A stretch of 64,000 bases of DNA from Chondrilla cf. caribensis (GCA_964020155.1 OZ026546.1:8648879-8712878), one strand, 5' to 3'; positions 1 to 16,924 are shown, numbered from the stretch's first letter. Translations and numbers: made by a program. Notes: generated by a model not told the origin, from the letters alone.

Positions 1-4691
<4,691 letters not shown>

Positions 4692-5079
4692 AAGGAAGTC
4701 TAGCCTCTTGGGAGTTGTAATGATATTCATAGGTCAACTTCACACAAAATAAGGAAAAATTCAATTTTTATTTCTTTCCTTGTATGAGAGAATGAGCCTT
4801 CTGTGGTGGAGGTGAGGTCATGTGAGGGACTTCTCCTCTGAAGTCTCTATCTGTTGTCTCCCAGTTGAGGAAGCACTGCCAATAGTTGTCCAGGGTGTGT
4901 AGATGTGGTGCAATGTGTATGCAAGCTCCCTTCCTGTGGTCAGTTCACTTCCTGATTGAGTGAATTCTTTGAGAGGAACCTTATAAGCAGGGCCCACCTT
5001 CCTACTGTCATTTGTCTGCCAGTTCGTAGTGGTTCACTAAGATCCCCTTCAATGTCTGTCCTTATTCTCCCTTACTTAG

Positions 5080-7544
5080 CTCAGACCTCTGGTAACAGCG
5101 GCTCTTGCCCAACTGAATTTGACAGCTCTGTGAAGACAGGACACACCCCCTACACCAACGGGCGCACCTCCTCCAGTGAAGAAACCTCTCCTGTTACCAC
5201 CAAGTCACCAGTGTCTGCTCGAGCAGGACGCCCTTCTCCAGTGGTTAAAGAAGTCCATATTGAGACCATCGACAGAGAAAGAAGCATAGCTCAACTCACG
5301 CCCACAGCCATAGTCTCCCCAGGGATGGGGCCTCAGTTTGCATGGAGATCACTCCAACCAAACGGACAGCTGATACTAATGCCCACACCACCGCAGTCGC
5401 TGGTAGCCCATACGGACCAGCTCAAGCTCCATCGCCCTCCTGCCCCCTCCCTGCGCAGATCTTCAGCTATTGACAAGGAGGATGAAGCTGATGGAGGCCT
5501 CAACTCCATCAACCTTGAGAGAGTTCATGGACCTTTTGTTGCTGAGCCGTCCCTTCCTGCTGGAGAAGGACTCAACGACATGGGGGAGATCAAGCTGGTC
5601 CACAAGTGGATGGAGAGGAAGGAGAAACACAGACTGAGCCACCAGGGAAGCAGCTTACAAAGCAATGATCAGTCATTTGACGAAGACCAGAAAACTCCAA
5701 AGTCCTCCAGCCCTCAAACATCTCCTGCGAGTACTTCTCCAAAAGCAACTCATCAGAGCCCAATCACGAGTTTGCCTCCTCTCACATCAATGATAGGATC
5801 TAGTGCCATGCCCACCCCCGTCACAGCCCAGCCCCCAACTGCCACCTTCCCCATGACCATACCCAACACCACTGCCTTCATGTCCCCCACTTTTGCTCAC
5901 TCCCAGCCGCCCCTCCTCTACGCCCCGGGTGTGCAGGGGACGGTCATAGTAGCCAACCCCTACCAGCAGTGGCCCCAGCAGCTCCTACCCGGGTACATGC
6001 TGCCCATGGCCCCCACCCCTGGGACACCTGTCATGACCACAGCCAACCCTTCCCAACACCAGCAGCAAACCGGCCGGGTGGCCAGAGACCAGCCACACAT
6101 GCAAGCTAGCAGGCCGTCCTCAGGCAGCCCGCTCTACAAACAACCCAAGCAAGAACCGGACCTCGCTCCCTCCGGACTCAAGAGGAGCTCACGACTGTCG
6201 TCTTCTCTGCCGGATATCAGCCAAGTCTCCAACAGCAAGAAGCCAAAACACAGCGAACCTCTTAGGGGTGTGCCCAATACAAGGGTAGGAAGTGGGAGTG
6301 GCATCGACCATCATCGAATGATCCATTCCTCCTCCCTTCCGGAATACAGCAGAAGTCGAGTCCCTCCACTGCAGCCTCGTAAGCAGATGTCCGAAGACAC
6401 AGAGCTGGCAGAGATCACTGGTGGTCCTCTGTACATGTTCCCAGTGAACCAAGAGGGAAACAAGCTACCTCCGTGTAAGTGTGTGGAGGAGCGTGTGTGT
6501 GTGTGAAAGTCTATGTGTGGAATTGTTTACATGCACCCAGTAGTAGTCCATTGGGATCTGCTTTAGTTCGCAATTATTGTTATTCTGGCAATTTGTGTAA
6601 ACAAACCCGGCTGTCTGCGAGGGGCTGCTAACAGCCTGACATCACCCTGTGCGGTGAATGTCTCACCTATCAATTAGAGCTTCATTCTGAACCTGGACAG
6701 CCAGGCAGGCAGGCTGGGAACTTCCTGTGGGCACTCTTACAAGTGCAAGGGGGGGATTTCATCCAAGCACTACAAGACACACTTCCAGTTAATTTCAATT
6801 ACCGCCTTTTCTTTGATGGATCCTGTATTGATCACCTCTTGGGAATAGACACACGCTGTCAAGGTGGACTCGGTGACTTGATACCATATTTGGCAGATGG
6901 TACACAAGTGATTTCTTATGGGCTAGTACTTCCCCGATAGAAACCTCAAAGGTGCCTTATTTCACCACCAGAACCCTTATAACTGCCATCCCCTTATCCA
7001 CAACATCGACCATAAGTAGTGCAGGATGTATGTGGGACTGTATATGGGAGTGTGGGCGTGTACAGGGGATGTAGGTGTGTACATGGGAGTGTACATGGCG
7101 GGTGGGTGGGTGTGGGAGTGTATTACTACATATATGTACTTAGCTATGTGAATATTTCCTCCTGTCTCCCCATCAGTCCCTGTTGGTAGAGGAGTCGTTC
7201 AGCTGTGGCAGTTCCTACTGGACCTCCTCCTCTCCCAGGACAACTGCGGCATGATCCACTGGACAGGTGACCAGTACGAGTTCAGGATAGTTCAGCCGGA
7301 CGAGATTGCTCGGCTGTGGGGCAAACAGAAGAACAAGCCACAAATGAACTACGACAAACTGAGTCGAGGGTTGAGGTACTACTACGCCAAGGGGATCATG
7401 GATAAGGTGCCCGGGAAGAAGCTGACCTTTCGTTTCACTTGTGATGTCGAAGAGTACGTGCAGTCCCGCAGCAAACATCCCAATTCCGTGGAGATGTTGC
7501 GTAATCTCATCAAGAAGAGCAGCTCTTATGCTCAGCAGTACTAA
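5080..7544 (+). CDS. ETS-family transcription factor
   Basis: Two exons are visible, 5080-6474 and 7177-7544, joined in phase across CCGT|gtaagt and catcag|TC. The ETS DNA-binding domain fills the last exon: QLWQFLLDLL starts helix 1, MNYDKLSRGLRYYY is recognition helix 3 with the two DNA-contacting arginines of the RGLRYYY motif, and GKKLTFRFTCD ends the winged fold. The domain lies at the extreme C-terminus, followed by about 30 residues. The first exon is about 460 residues of Ser/Pro/Thr/Gln-rich, probably disordered activation region with one charged patch (KWMERKEKH). No PNT/SAM domain is seen. The first coding exon and start codon were not found: the exon begins in phase 1 after a good acceptor, so an upstream exon is expected. 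The ETS domain has features of both ETS1/ERG and GABPA types, so no subfamily is given. Confidence 0.9.
6743..6940 (+). other. Intronic 65-codon reading frame in the ETS gene
   Basis: This open frame inside the ETS intron (6475-7176) has ordinary amino-acid composition and no repeats. It lacks a clear acceptor/donor pair that keeps the ETS phase. It may be chance, an alternative exon or an unspliced-form tail. I do not recognise it. Confidence 0.2.
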
Positions 7545-7545
7545 G

Positions 7546-7682
7546 ACATGCACACACATGTACACAACACACACATGTACACAACACACATGTACACAAC
7601 ACACACATGTACACACACACGTACGCAACACACACATGTACGCAGTACACACATGTACACAACAAACACGTGCACACACACA
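7546..7682. repeat. CA-rich tandem repeat in the ETS 3' UTR
   Basis: Units of ACACACATGTACACAAC begin directly after the ETS stop codon. Confidence 0.85.
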
Positions 7683-7886
7683 AAGAATTTGTATAAACTC
7701 ACATACTGTTAAGAACAACTATATTATCACTTGTGACAGTTAAGTATTTTTGTATGTAATTGATGTGTGAGATGAGATGGACAGTCTGTTTTCTAATATG
7801 ATTGTTGTACTCTCCAATAATGGAAATTTGATTGATTGACATGTAATTCAATTTAAATTATCATATTATGTCCAAATTAAAGTATC

Positions 7887-7892
7887 AATAAA
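7887..7892 (+). terminator. Probable polyadenylation signal of the ETS gene
   Basis: AATAAA about 345 bp past the stop in AT-rich sequence. From here to 8098 there is only AT-rich convergent intergenic DNA before the DCAF8 stop. Confidence 0.5.
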
Positions 7893-8098
7893 ATGAATGA
7901 TCACATTGATCTCGACCTATGCAATTAACAATGTTAGTAACAATCACAGTGATAATTTGCATATATTATATATAACTACATTATAATGTTCAATTTAATT
8001 GAAGCCAAATAATTCATATTTAACTGGTATAAAAAAATCGAGTACAGCTTATTACATGCTTTAATGTTTTATAATACAATAATAATTGAAGAATTCGA

Positions 8099-11000
8099 TC
8101 AGCTCTGTCTACAGGCAATCTGTACATTACCTCTTCGTGAGCTTCTATCTCCATCATCATCATCATCGTCGTCGTCGTCGTCATCACTGCTGTCATCATC
8201 GTCAGCCTCGTCATCATCCGATGTGTCATCATCACCATCACCATCATTCTCACCATCGCCGTCGTGTGAGGCTCGATGCCGTCGTCGATGACGTCGAGGT
8301 GGCAAAGGCAAGTACATCTCTTCCTCTTCCGATGTCTCTTCCTCCACGTCACCTCCGCTGTCAGCCATCCGCTAGAGGTGATAATGAGATGAGCAAGGAA
8401 GTAATTTCTAATCAGGTCAATACTGCAATAATTACGGACCAATCTTAGGAAGTTATGAAATTTACGATGATGACACAACTGTGTTGAATCACAAGGTGAT
8501 CTGTTGTGCAAAGAGCATTCTCGCAGCAGGAGGAGATGCCCAGTGACATCACCTGTTAGCTCACCACTACATAATATTCAAGACTACTAGTGGATGATAC
8601 AATCTCATCTATCTGTAATGAATAACTGCAATTAATTGACAAATTGAATATACAGTACAGGTGGACAGGATGTCCGGGAAGTGAGGGGGGTGTTATACAC
8701 AGCTCACACCCAGGAAGGCACACACAGATATACTCACAGACATAATCACAGATACACCCACAAACACACCTAGAGACACACTCACAGATACACCCACAAA
8801 CACACCCAGAGACACGCCCACAGATACACCCACAAACACACCCAGAGACACACCCACAGATACACCCACAGACACATACCCTCAGATTCCTTCTGTACCG
8901 TCTGAACAACATCTGGTAGAGGAGATAGTCCCATTGGTCAGTATCTCCTCTTTGAGCTCTCATCTCCTCACGATCATTTCTATTGGCTTCCACAATCTAG
9001 ACATCAAATAAGGTGAATGTAGAGGAACACACATACACACACCTACACCCACACACACCCACACACACCCACACGCACACGCACATGCACACACACAAGC
9101 ACGCACACGCACATGCACACACACGCACACACACACGCGCGTGCACGCACACATATGCATACACATGAAATACACATGCACACACACACATGCACACACA
9201 CACGCACACATGAAATACACATGCACACACACACGCACACATGAAATACACATGCACACACACACGCACACATGAAATACACATACACACACACACCTCT
9301 TGGAGATTTTCTTTCATGGTATTTTTACTTGACTCTGGAGTGAATATCTTTGGGTCACTATCCAAACCACTGATGGCCAGTACAGGCATGAAGGGATGAG
9401 GCTCGAGGCAATTGACCTGAAGGGGGTGTGGTGGATACATGCACTTACCGATCAACTAGTTGCAGCACACACAATAGACGTATTACAAACACTGTCATAT
9501 TGCAACACTCAGCCATCATATTGCACAATACATCCTCTCTGTTGCATCACACCCACCACTCCACAGAAGTCCCCATCTTGGCACTGCACAATCTCCTCTG
9601 ACTCCTTTTCCCACAGGAACACGTGTCCGCAGTCACTACCACTGACAACGTACTCAGATTGAGGTCCAAAGAAGTTGACCCCCTTCACAGTCTGGTTGTT
9701 GCGGTGTCCCTTGTACTGGTGTATGTAGTTACTCTCCGAGCTGTGAGAAGCATCAAAGAGGTATATGTCCTCATCGTTGTAGCTGCATAGGAGCTCTGGG
9801 GGGCAAGAGGAAAACCCTATAATTGCTCTGGGGACATGAGGAAACACCATGCAAAGGCACCAGATATCTTAGTGAATGGTGTAGTATTTGATTCAATTGT
9901 CAAAATGGCCTTTAGGAACGTCCTCATTCCACTTGAATGAGATCGTTGGGAATGAGATCCTACCCATACCACTGGCCAACTAACCACTGCCATCATGGGA
10001 GTAGACCAAACAAGTGATATTCGCTTTCTGCACGTCATCAGCTGGTGATTTCTGAGAATATAAAGAACAACGGTATGTTACCATAACAACAGATAGTTTA
10101 ATTGTCCAAAATTCTCACCAAATGATCTGGACAAAATCGCTTGACAAAGTCTGTCTTCTCGGACTTTCCCTTGACTGTTCGCCTGTCAAAAATCCTAGCA
10201 AACTGGTCCATCCCAGATACCGCAAAGTGATTGTAGTTAGAAGGATCAATGAAGATTGAATAAAGAGGGATTTTTCGTCCTTTGTCTCCCCTGCATACTA
10301 ACATGCTGCAGGAATACAAAAACAGCAAACAAACATCAATAACAAAATACAAACAACAACAAATGTCAACTGAATACACAAGAACAAATATCAACAACAA
10401 AATATACACAATAACAAACGTTAACTAAATAAACAAGAACAACAAACATTATCGTGAAAATACACACAATTGACGTCAACTAAATACACAAACTGTTTCC
10501 ATGGTAACAAGACATACTGCTTTTTTGGTGTCTGTTCCCTCAAATCAACTTGAAACACAGATCCGTCCTCCCCACAACTCAAGAAGACATGGGAGGACTC
10601 AGGCTCTAATGCAAGCTTCACCAGAGAGGAGGGTGATAGAGTGAGGGAGTGAGAGAGTGAGAGAGGGTGAGGGAGTGAGAGGGAGTGAGAGAGTGGGGGA
10701 GCGAGGGAGTGAGGGAGAGTGTGAGGGAGTGAGAGAGTGAGAGAGGGTGAGGGAGTGAGAGGGAGTGAGAAAGTGGGGGAGCAAGGGAGTGAGGGAGAGT
10801 GTGAGGGAGTGAGAGAGTGGGGGAGCGAGGGAGTGAGGGAGTGAGGGAGTGAGAGTGAGAATGAGTGAGAGATGGTGTGAGGGAGTGAGGGAGTAAGAAT
10901 GTGAGGGAGTAAGAGTGAGAGAGTGAGTGAGGGAGTGAGAGTGAGGCAGTGTGAGAGTGAGTGAGAGTGAGTGAGAAAGTGAGAGGGAGTAACGGAGGGT

Positions 11001-12538
11001 TGAGGGTGAAGGAGCAAGGGTGAGAAGTTGTGCGTTGATGGTTAGTTTGATACTCACCTTATGAGCTGAGTCGCTGTGCTTAGCAACAACCTTCTTATAA
11101 GCGATAGCTCCTGATGGAGCAAGAATGTGATGAATAATGAGGCCATCCCGAGCAGCACTAACCAGTTGAAGATCGTTGGTTCCCGGCAGGAACTTAGCCT
11201 TTAGAGAGAGCATGTACTTGAATCAGTGTGTGACACCAGGGGTGAGATGGGACCACCAGGGGTGGGATGGGATTATCAGGGGTGGGATGGGATCACCAGG
11301 GGTGGGATGGGATCACCAGGGGTGGGATGGGACCACCAGGGGTGGGATGGGACCACCAGGGGTGGGATGGGACCACCAGGGGTGGGATGGGACCACCAGG
11401 GGTGGGATCGGATCATCAAAGGTGGGGTGGGACCACCAGGGGTGGGGTGGGATCATCAGGGGTGGGATGGGACCACCAGGGGTGGGGTGGGATCATCAGG
11501 GGTGGGATGGGACCACCAGGGGTGGGGTGGGATCATCAGGGGTGGGATGGGATCACCATGGGTGGGATGGGATCACCATGGGTGGGATGGGGTCACCAGG
11601 GGTGGGATGGGATCACCAGGGGTGGGATGGGATCACCAGGGGTGGGATGGGACCACCAGGGGTGGGATGGGACCACCATGGGTGGGATGGGATCACCATG
11701 GGTGTGATGGGATCACCAGGGGTGGGATGGGATCACCAGGGGTGGGATGGGACCACCATGGGTGGGATGGGGTCACCAGGGGTGGGATGGGATCACCAGG
11801 GGTGGGATGGGATCAAATTAGCAGAGAAGCATAGTGGATGTTACTCATATAATACACAAGGACTCACTTGAAAAATGTTGGCAACATGGTCCGTATCAAG
11901 AGTGGTCTGGGAGATCCCCCTCTGCCAGTCCCATATGATCAGCTTCAGGTCGTCACTACCTGACACAAGTGAGTGTCCATCCCAAGAGAAGTTGATACAG
12001 TTGACACATCCTTGATGACCTTCCTCCTTCAAGCGCTGCGACAACATCAGCCGATCCACAAATCTTCTACTAGCACACGATCTGTTCTCAAAACTCAGTT
12101 GACTGCTGAGAACTGGCCCATGTCTCGACGAACATGGGCCAAACCCAAATTGTCTCTGATATACCATGTGATGTAATGAGATCTGGAGTGAAGAATAGGT
12201 TGCTTAAATCACTCACTCGTAGATCTCATCCAGTGGGTGCGCCAACCCGACCGCTACACTACACGCACTACGTCTTAAGGTCTTAAGCTTGAATTTACTG
12301 AGACAATGAACAACCCCGGGTCGGCACGTGATGGCTTCTGAAACAATTGTGGACCCTCCGCGGGCAACAGGCTGGACAAACTGATATGTGTAGCGATAGA
12401 ACCGCTCGCGGATCAGGTCCATTACGCGGACCTGCGGCCCATGACACGCACAAACTTCCATTTATCCCAACCGTACTAAGCCCCGGTCAGACTTGCCTGG
12501 TACGTATGGTTCTCCGACATGTTCACTTCAGACGCCAT
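8099..12538 (-). CDS. DCAF8: DCAF8, WD40 substrate receptor of CUL4-DDB1 ubiquitin ligase
   Basis: Eleven exons on the minus strand sum to 594 aa with all phases consistent: 12538-12497, 12431-12217, 12153-11868, 11198-11058, 10615-10518, 10305-10119, 10051-9985, 9795-9557, 9416-9297, 8996-8880 and 8371-8099. WD40 blades match DCAF8 strongly: [37 protein letters not shown], the [19 protein letters not shown] block, [19 protein letters not shown] and [18 protein letters not shown]. The last exon is a basic patch followed by a long Asp/Ser run (ATC/GTC codon repeats) and CRQS at the end, like the acidic vertebrate tail ending in CMPS. The N-terminal about 85 residues are unlike vertebrate DCAF8 and less certain. 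Intron 1 appears to use a GC donor (CCAG|gcaagt). The start codon lies 26 bp below the stop of the next gene on the same strand. Confidence 0.9.
8700..8880. repeat. Minisatellite in DCAF8 intron 10
   Basis: Imperfect units containing ACACCCACAAACACACC and AGAGACACACCCACAGAT, running up to the donor of the exon at 8880. Confidence 0.85.
9020..9296. repeat. CA microsatellite and about 32-bp minisatellite in DCAF8 intron 9
   Basis: CA-rich sequence passes into four copies of a unit with CATGAAATACACATGCACAC. On the sense strand it is TG-rich and reaches the 5' splice site of the exon at 9297. Confidence 0.9.
10622..11015. repeat. Polypurine GAGTGAGGGA tandem repeat in DCAF8 intron 4
   Basis: About 390 bp of almost pure purine built from GAGTGAGG and GAGTGAGA words. 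The sense strand is pyrimidine-rich. A purine/pyrimidine mirror tract like this can form triplex DNA. Confidence 0.9.
11228..11815. repeat. 20-bp minisatellite, about 29 copies, DCAF8 intron 3
   Basis: Unit GGTGGGATGGGATCACCAGG with variants in A/C at one position and AGG/ATG at another. It fills nearly the whole intron. It is open in several frames and gives false Gly/Trp-rich proteins. G-rich on the plus strand, C-rich on the sense strand. Confidence 0.95.
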
Positions 12539-12563
12539 TTTAACACACAGGTAGTAAACAAAA

Positions 12564-12917
12564 TTAAACGCCCACTCCTTCACTGGTCACATCAAAGGGA
12601 TTAAAAGTTTTGGGAGTGAGTAAAACAGGGTTAAAACTTGTCTTCTTCCTTTTGTTCTTCTTTGGACTGCTGGAGCTTTGCTTCTTCCTTGTACACTTGG
12701 ATTGTTTCTTCCTTACAGCCACTTTACGAAAGAGATTAGTTTGACATTGTTGTCGGAATGAATGTGGTAGCCTGGACACCTCCTCCTTGAGGTCACAGTA
12801 GAGATGTTTCAGCACAGCAACATCTACACACACAGCAAAGGGACAGAGGAAAAATATTCAGCTTGAATTTACCATGCGAGGGAACACATGTATGTACACA
12901 CACGCATGTTTGCATAT

Positions 12918-12992
<75 letters not shown>

Positions 12993-13855
12993 TACACACA
13001 CAGTCATAGAGTAGTTTGAGGAGAGATAGTTAGATATACAACCACAGGTCATACATAGTCTTGCTAGCCAGACCTTCACACTCCTATTTAAAGTCTTTCC
13101 TTTTGTATGGGTGGGAGTGTCTGGTCTGGCCAGTGAGACTAGATTATACACAGACTAAACATAGGATATTTCAACCATTACCCATGGTCTAATACGGAAC
13201 CTAACACTCTGCATCTACTGGATACATTGATTGATTGATATATCTACTGAAGAACTTATAGAGTACAGTTCTTAGAACACCAGCGAGCTCTAAGACTAGA
13301 TCACATAACATCTGACACGCTCCACAGGTGGTTGACACTGCAAATTCATCAACCTGATGTGATCGACTCTCGGCAGCTTGATACACAAGCACACAACTCA
13401 CACAGCCTCCCCAGTTGGTTATATTACCTTGGTCTGAGAGATTTGGAGGGTTTTCCCCCCTTACCACATAACTTAAAAACTCGTAAACCGACGAGTAAGT
13501 GGGTGCATCGGACGTAGTGGAGATCGCGGGCTCGTGTCCGGCACATATTATTACCTGAAATAAGCGAAAAACTGACTGAAAAACTGAGGAACTAAATGGC
13601 ACCCTATAAACTGTACTCTAGCACCATACACAAACGAACCCACTTCTGATAGAGTGTTTTTGTATTGTTCATTTTCTTCCTGGTCTCCGACATTTTTGCA
13701 GTATTCAATGGCCTCCTTTGCAAAGTTGGCAAAACATCTCACTTTTAAATCAAAAATTCGAATGTATTTTGATTTGGAAACGAACTTACGTCATACATAT
13801 CGCGATTTTCAGCAGCAATATCGACGGTCCTTGATTTCCCCGCCCTGGTCGCCAT
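12564..13855 (-). CDS. Unidentified 206-aa protein with a basic C-terminus
   Basis: Five minus-strand exons assemble with matching phases: 13855-13790, 13715-13644, 13554-13428, 13376-13281 and 12823-12564, giving 207 codons including the stop. The product starts MATRAGKSRTVDIAAENRD, has a short helical segment rich in Glu/Lys, a cysteine-containing middle (TTCGACQMLCDLVLELA) and a Lys/Ser-rich, nuclear-localisation-like tail (KKQSSSSPKKNKRKK). I do not recognise the family. The second acceptor (tttgcaaag|GAG) and fourth donor (gtgttc) are not strong, so some borders may shift. Its start codon faces that of RBBP5 across 40 bp, so the two probably share a promoter. The last intron holds a long CA tract. 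Confidence 0.5.
12916..12992. repeat. (CA)n microsatellite
   Basis: About 75 bp of perfect CA in the last intron of the unidentified minus-strand gene; TG on the sense strand. Confidence 0.95.
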
Positions 13856-13895
13856 TTTACCACTAGGACCTAAGTTGCGCAATCCCCAGGCGAAG
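13856..13895. promoter_or_regulatory. Short bidirectional promoter between the unidentified gene and RBBP5
   Basis: Only 40 bp separate the two opposing ATG codons. No TATA box is visible. Transcription starts probably overlap the opposite first exon. Confidence 0.5.
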
Positions 13896-16773
13896 ATGAA
13901 CCTTGAGTTGCTTCGTTAGTATTTGCACAGTTTCTGGAGTAGTGTAGCCACCGGATAATCTGTCGTCACCAAATGCGTATCCATTTTTCATTTTTGCTCT
14001 TGCACTCATTTACTTTTATCTACCTGTTGTGTTTGATGACAATCACCATAGATACTGGAGAAAAAACTTTTTTTTCTCCAGTATCTATGCAATAACTGAT
14101 CATAGGGTCAATACAATAGGGGTAGGTAGGATTATGTTCATTGTTTACATCCTCTTATTTCTAGAATCATATGGTCAAGGTTACCCAGATAGCTGTGAGA
14201 GTCTTCTGGATTGTGGTAGTGAGGCTTTGACGTGTTCCTTCAACCGTCGTGGGACTCTGTTGGCCGTTGGGTGCAATGACGGTCGGATCGCTGTCTGGGA
14301 CTTCCTCACAAGGGGGATTGCAAAGTCTTTCTCTGGCCACACCCACCCCATCACTTCACTGAGGTTAGGTCATGCTCGTAGCTGTGTGCATGATATGGTA
14401 CATTGTCAACAGGCAAACACTGACAAGCATATAGATGTCATAGGTGATACAGGTAGTGGTGGGGATGGCACAGGTAGTGGTGGGGATGGCACAGGTAGTG
14501 GTGGGGATGGCACAGGTAGTGGTGGGGATGGCACAGGTAGTGGTGGGGATGGCACAGGTAGTGGTGGGGATGGCACAGGTAGTGGTGGGGATGGCACAGG
14601 TAGTGGTGGGGAGATCAAACATGAACACATGTACTTCATTTGTGGAAGGATTATCCTTTGAGAGTCGAACACCTATGAGAGGGATTGAATATACCTGTGA
14701 TATTGTCGTCAGAGGGTAAATTCCAATTCAGTACAAAGCCACCTTTTCATTTTCCCTTTGTTTCCCCCTCGACTCCCTACTAGCTGGAGCAGGTGTGGCA
14801 GGAAGCTTCTCAGTTCTTCAATAGACTGGAATGTGTGTATTTGGAATGTGGAGTCCATGGAGTGTGCTCACAAGATTAGATTCTCCTCTCTAGTGCTGAA
14901 GGCCCAGTTCAACCCAAGGAACAGGTTTGAACTATCTTCCTCCCCTCCACCACCACTTAATGCCACCTGTGTCTCTTCTGTTGTGCTAGTTCCATATTCC
15001 TTGTCTGTACCACCAAGCAACCTCCATGTTTAGTTGATCTCCACGTAGACAGGGAGGAGCCAATCATACAAACCTTACCTACTGATAACGAGGTCAGCCA
15101 ATTGGATGTTGTGGGAGGAGTTGCACATTCACGTTAGTCTCCGTCCTTCCTTCAGCCCGAGGTGAGCATCATTGGTTCATTCGATCGCCGAGGAGAGAAG
15201 ATTGTGACTGGGAGCTCCAAGGGGAAGATCCTGGTAATTAATCCCGTTGACCTCACTATTCTCAAGGCATTCCGTATCGGTGTCACCACTGTACGCTCCA
15301 TCGAGTTTGCCAGGAGAGGCCACAAAATGTTGATCAATTCATCCGATCGCATCATCAGGGTGTTTGACATGGAAAGAATTTTGTCCCCTGAAAACACCGG
15401 GGACCCTGAACCCCTCCAGAAACTGCAGGACACAGTGAACAGGTGAGGTGGATCGATAATGTGTATATTGTGTGTGCCATTGCGCAAGACATCAGGGGTG
15501 TTGTGCAACCCCCAGAACTCAATGGAAGCAGAGCTGCTTCTCTGGCGACTGTGAGTACATCGTGGCCGGATCCTACAACCAGCACTCACTGTACATTTGG
15601 GACCAGTCCAACTGGTCTCTGGTCAAGATACTCACTGGACAAAAGGGAGAGGCCCTACTTGATGTTGCCGTGAGTAACAAGTTGGAATTGTTAGCCATTT
15701 TGTTCATCTCCCTATTGTTCCCATCTCCCAGTGGCATCCAGTCCGGCCCATCATAGCCTCGGTGGCACAAGGTGTGGTGAACATCTGGTCACAGCCTCTG
15801 GTGGTATGTTGTGGTTGCAGTAGCTGGTTGGTTACCATGGTAACACCCTTCTGACCACATGTAGGAGAACTGGTCGGCTTATGCCCCGGACTTCAAAGAA
15901 CTGGAGGAGAATGAGGAGTACGAGGAGAGAGAGAGTGAATTTGATATTGTCAGTCAGCAAACTATACTCATTTGCCATGTGTGATCTGCTTCATGTTCCA
16001 TCTCCTTCCCTCCCCTTGTGATGTAGGAAGATGAGGATAAATCTGTGACTGACAGGAGAGCAGATGACAAGGATCTCGATCAGCTTGTAGACGTAGTTTC
16101 AGTACCTGTTATACCAGCTTTCTGCAGCAGGTATGTGTGTGTGTGTGTGTACACGTGTGTGGGGGGTGTTTGTGTGCACATGGGCAGTGCATTATCATTG
16201 CCTTGTGGTTATCAGTGATGAAGAGTATGAAGAGGAACACTTGGACTGGTTGCCGGTTGCCCCCGAAGTGGAGGAGCCGGAGGAACCTGGGTGGGGTCAG
16301 TTGGAGGTAGGTGGGGTCAAGTGGAGGGTGGGAGTGTTGTTATCCCGTGCTTAAGCCCCTCAGAGAGGTTGGCAGTACTTTTTTATTATTTATTCTGTCC
16401 TGGGTCTCCGCAGCCATCTTTGAACAACTATACCGTCCAGACAACTGACGGTGAAGTGTCCATCTCAATTGAGCCTGTGCACGACAATGTAGAGTCCAAG
16501 AGTGTGAATGGTGGGGTGGGGTCAACAGTGGGAGGGGACAGTAAGGTGGGGTCAACAGTGGGAGGGGACATTAAGGTGGAGTCAGAAGTGGGAGGGGACA
16601 TTAAGGTGGAGTCAGAAGTGGGAGGGGACATTAAAGTGGAGTCAGAAGTGGGAGGGGACAGTAAGGTGGAGTTAGAAGGCCCCAAAGCCATCGCAGAGGA
16701 CCCCAAACGAATGGACAGAGAAGGAACACCACCTAGTAAAAAACTAAAGATAGAACAAACCGATTTGCTATGA
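13896..16773 (+). CDS. RBBP5: RBBP5, WD40 subunit of MLL/SET1 H3K4 methyltransferase complexes
   Basis: Eleven exons sum to 537 aa (human 538): 13896-13914, 14165-14363, 14784-14924, 14990-15092, 15156-15442, 15516-15669, 15732-15803, 15865-15948, 16027-16130, 16216-16306 and 16414-16773. The first exon is only 19 bp and encodes MNLELL. WD40 motifs include TLLAVGCNDGRIAVWDFLTR, NVCIWN, GSFDRRGEKIVTGSSKGKI and CEYIVAGSYNQHSLYIW. The conserved acidic hinge EYEERESEFDI and ED-rich segment, which in other animals contacts ASH2L, follow the propeller, then AFCSSDEEYEEE. The human-like basic C-terminus is replaced by an in-frame 10-residue tandem repeat (VGGDIKVESE) and ends KKLKIEQTDLL. RBBP5 acts in the nucleus as a scaffold of the WRAD core. 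Confidence 0.95.
14047..14089. other. Perfect 20-bp inverted repeat with 3-nt loop, RBBP5 intron 1
   Basis: Left arm 14047-14066 (CATAGATACTGGAGAAAAAA), loop CTT, right arm 14070-14089 exactly complementary. A transcript would fold into an uninterrupted 20-bp hairpin. It is short for a canonical miRNA precursor. It may be a small foldback or MITE remnant. Confidence 0.85.
14446..14612. repeat. 21-bp minisatellite, about eight copies, RBBP5 intron 2
   Basis: Unit GTAGTGGTGGGGATGGCACAG, nearly perfect. Each unit begins with GTAGTG and ends with CACAG, so every junction reads AG|GT like a paired splice site. Confidence 0.95.
16505..16675 (+). repeat. Coding 30-bp tandem repeat in RBBP5
   Basis: Five to six copies of a 30-bp unit (GGAGGGGACA-TTAAGGTGGA-GTCAGAAGTG) in frame in the last exon, encoding GGDIKVESEV repeats. 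Confidence 0.9.
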
Positions 16774-16924
16774 TTTTTGTCTTATAATAATATTATTATA
16801 TGTTATGCGTCAGACATTTTAACATTTTCACAATTTGTCAATCTATTAGACAATACTTCATCACTGCATATGCTAGTACTCATTACTTCTAGTGAAAATA
16901 TTGTCCTAAACAAATAATATGGTT

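Noticed and set aside
11176..11871. 231-codon Gly/Trp-rich frame
   Set aside because: Product of the 20-bp minisatellite in a DCAF8 intron, open in several frames because the unit lacks stops.
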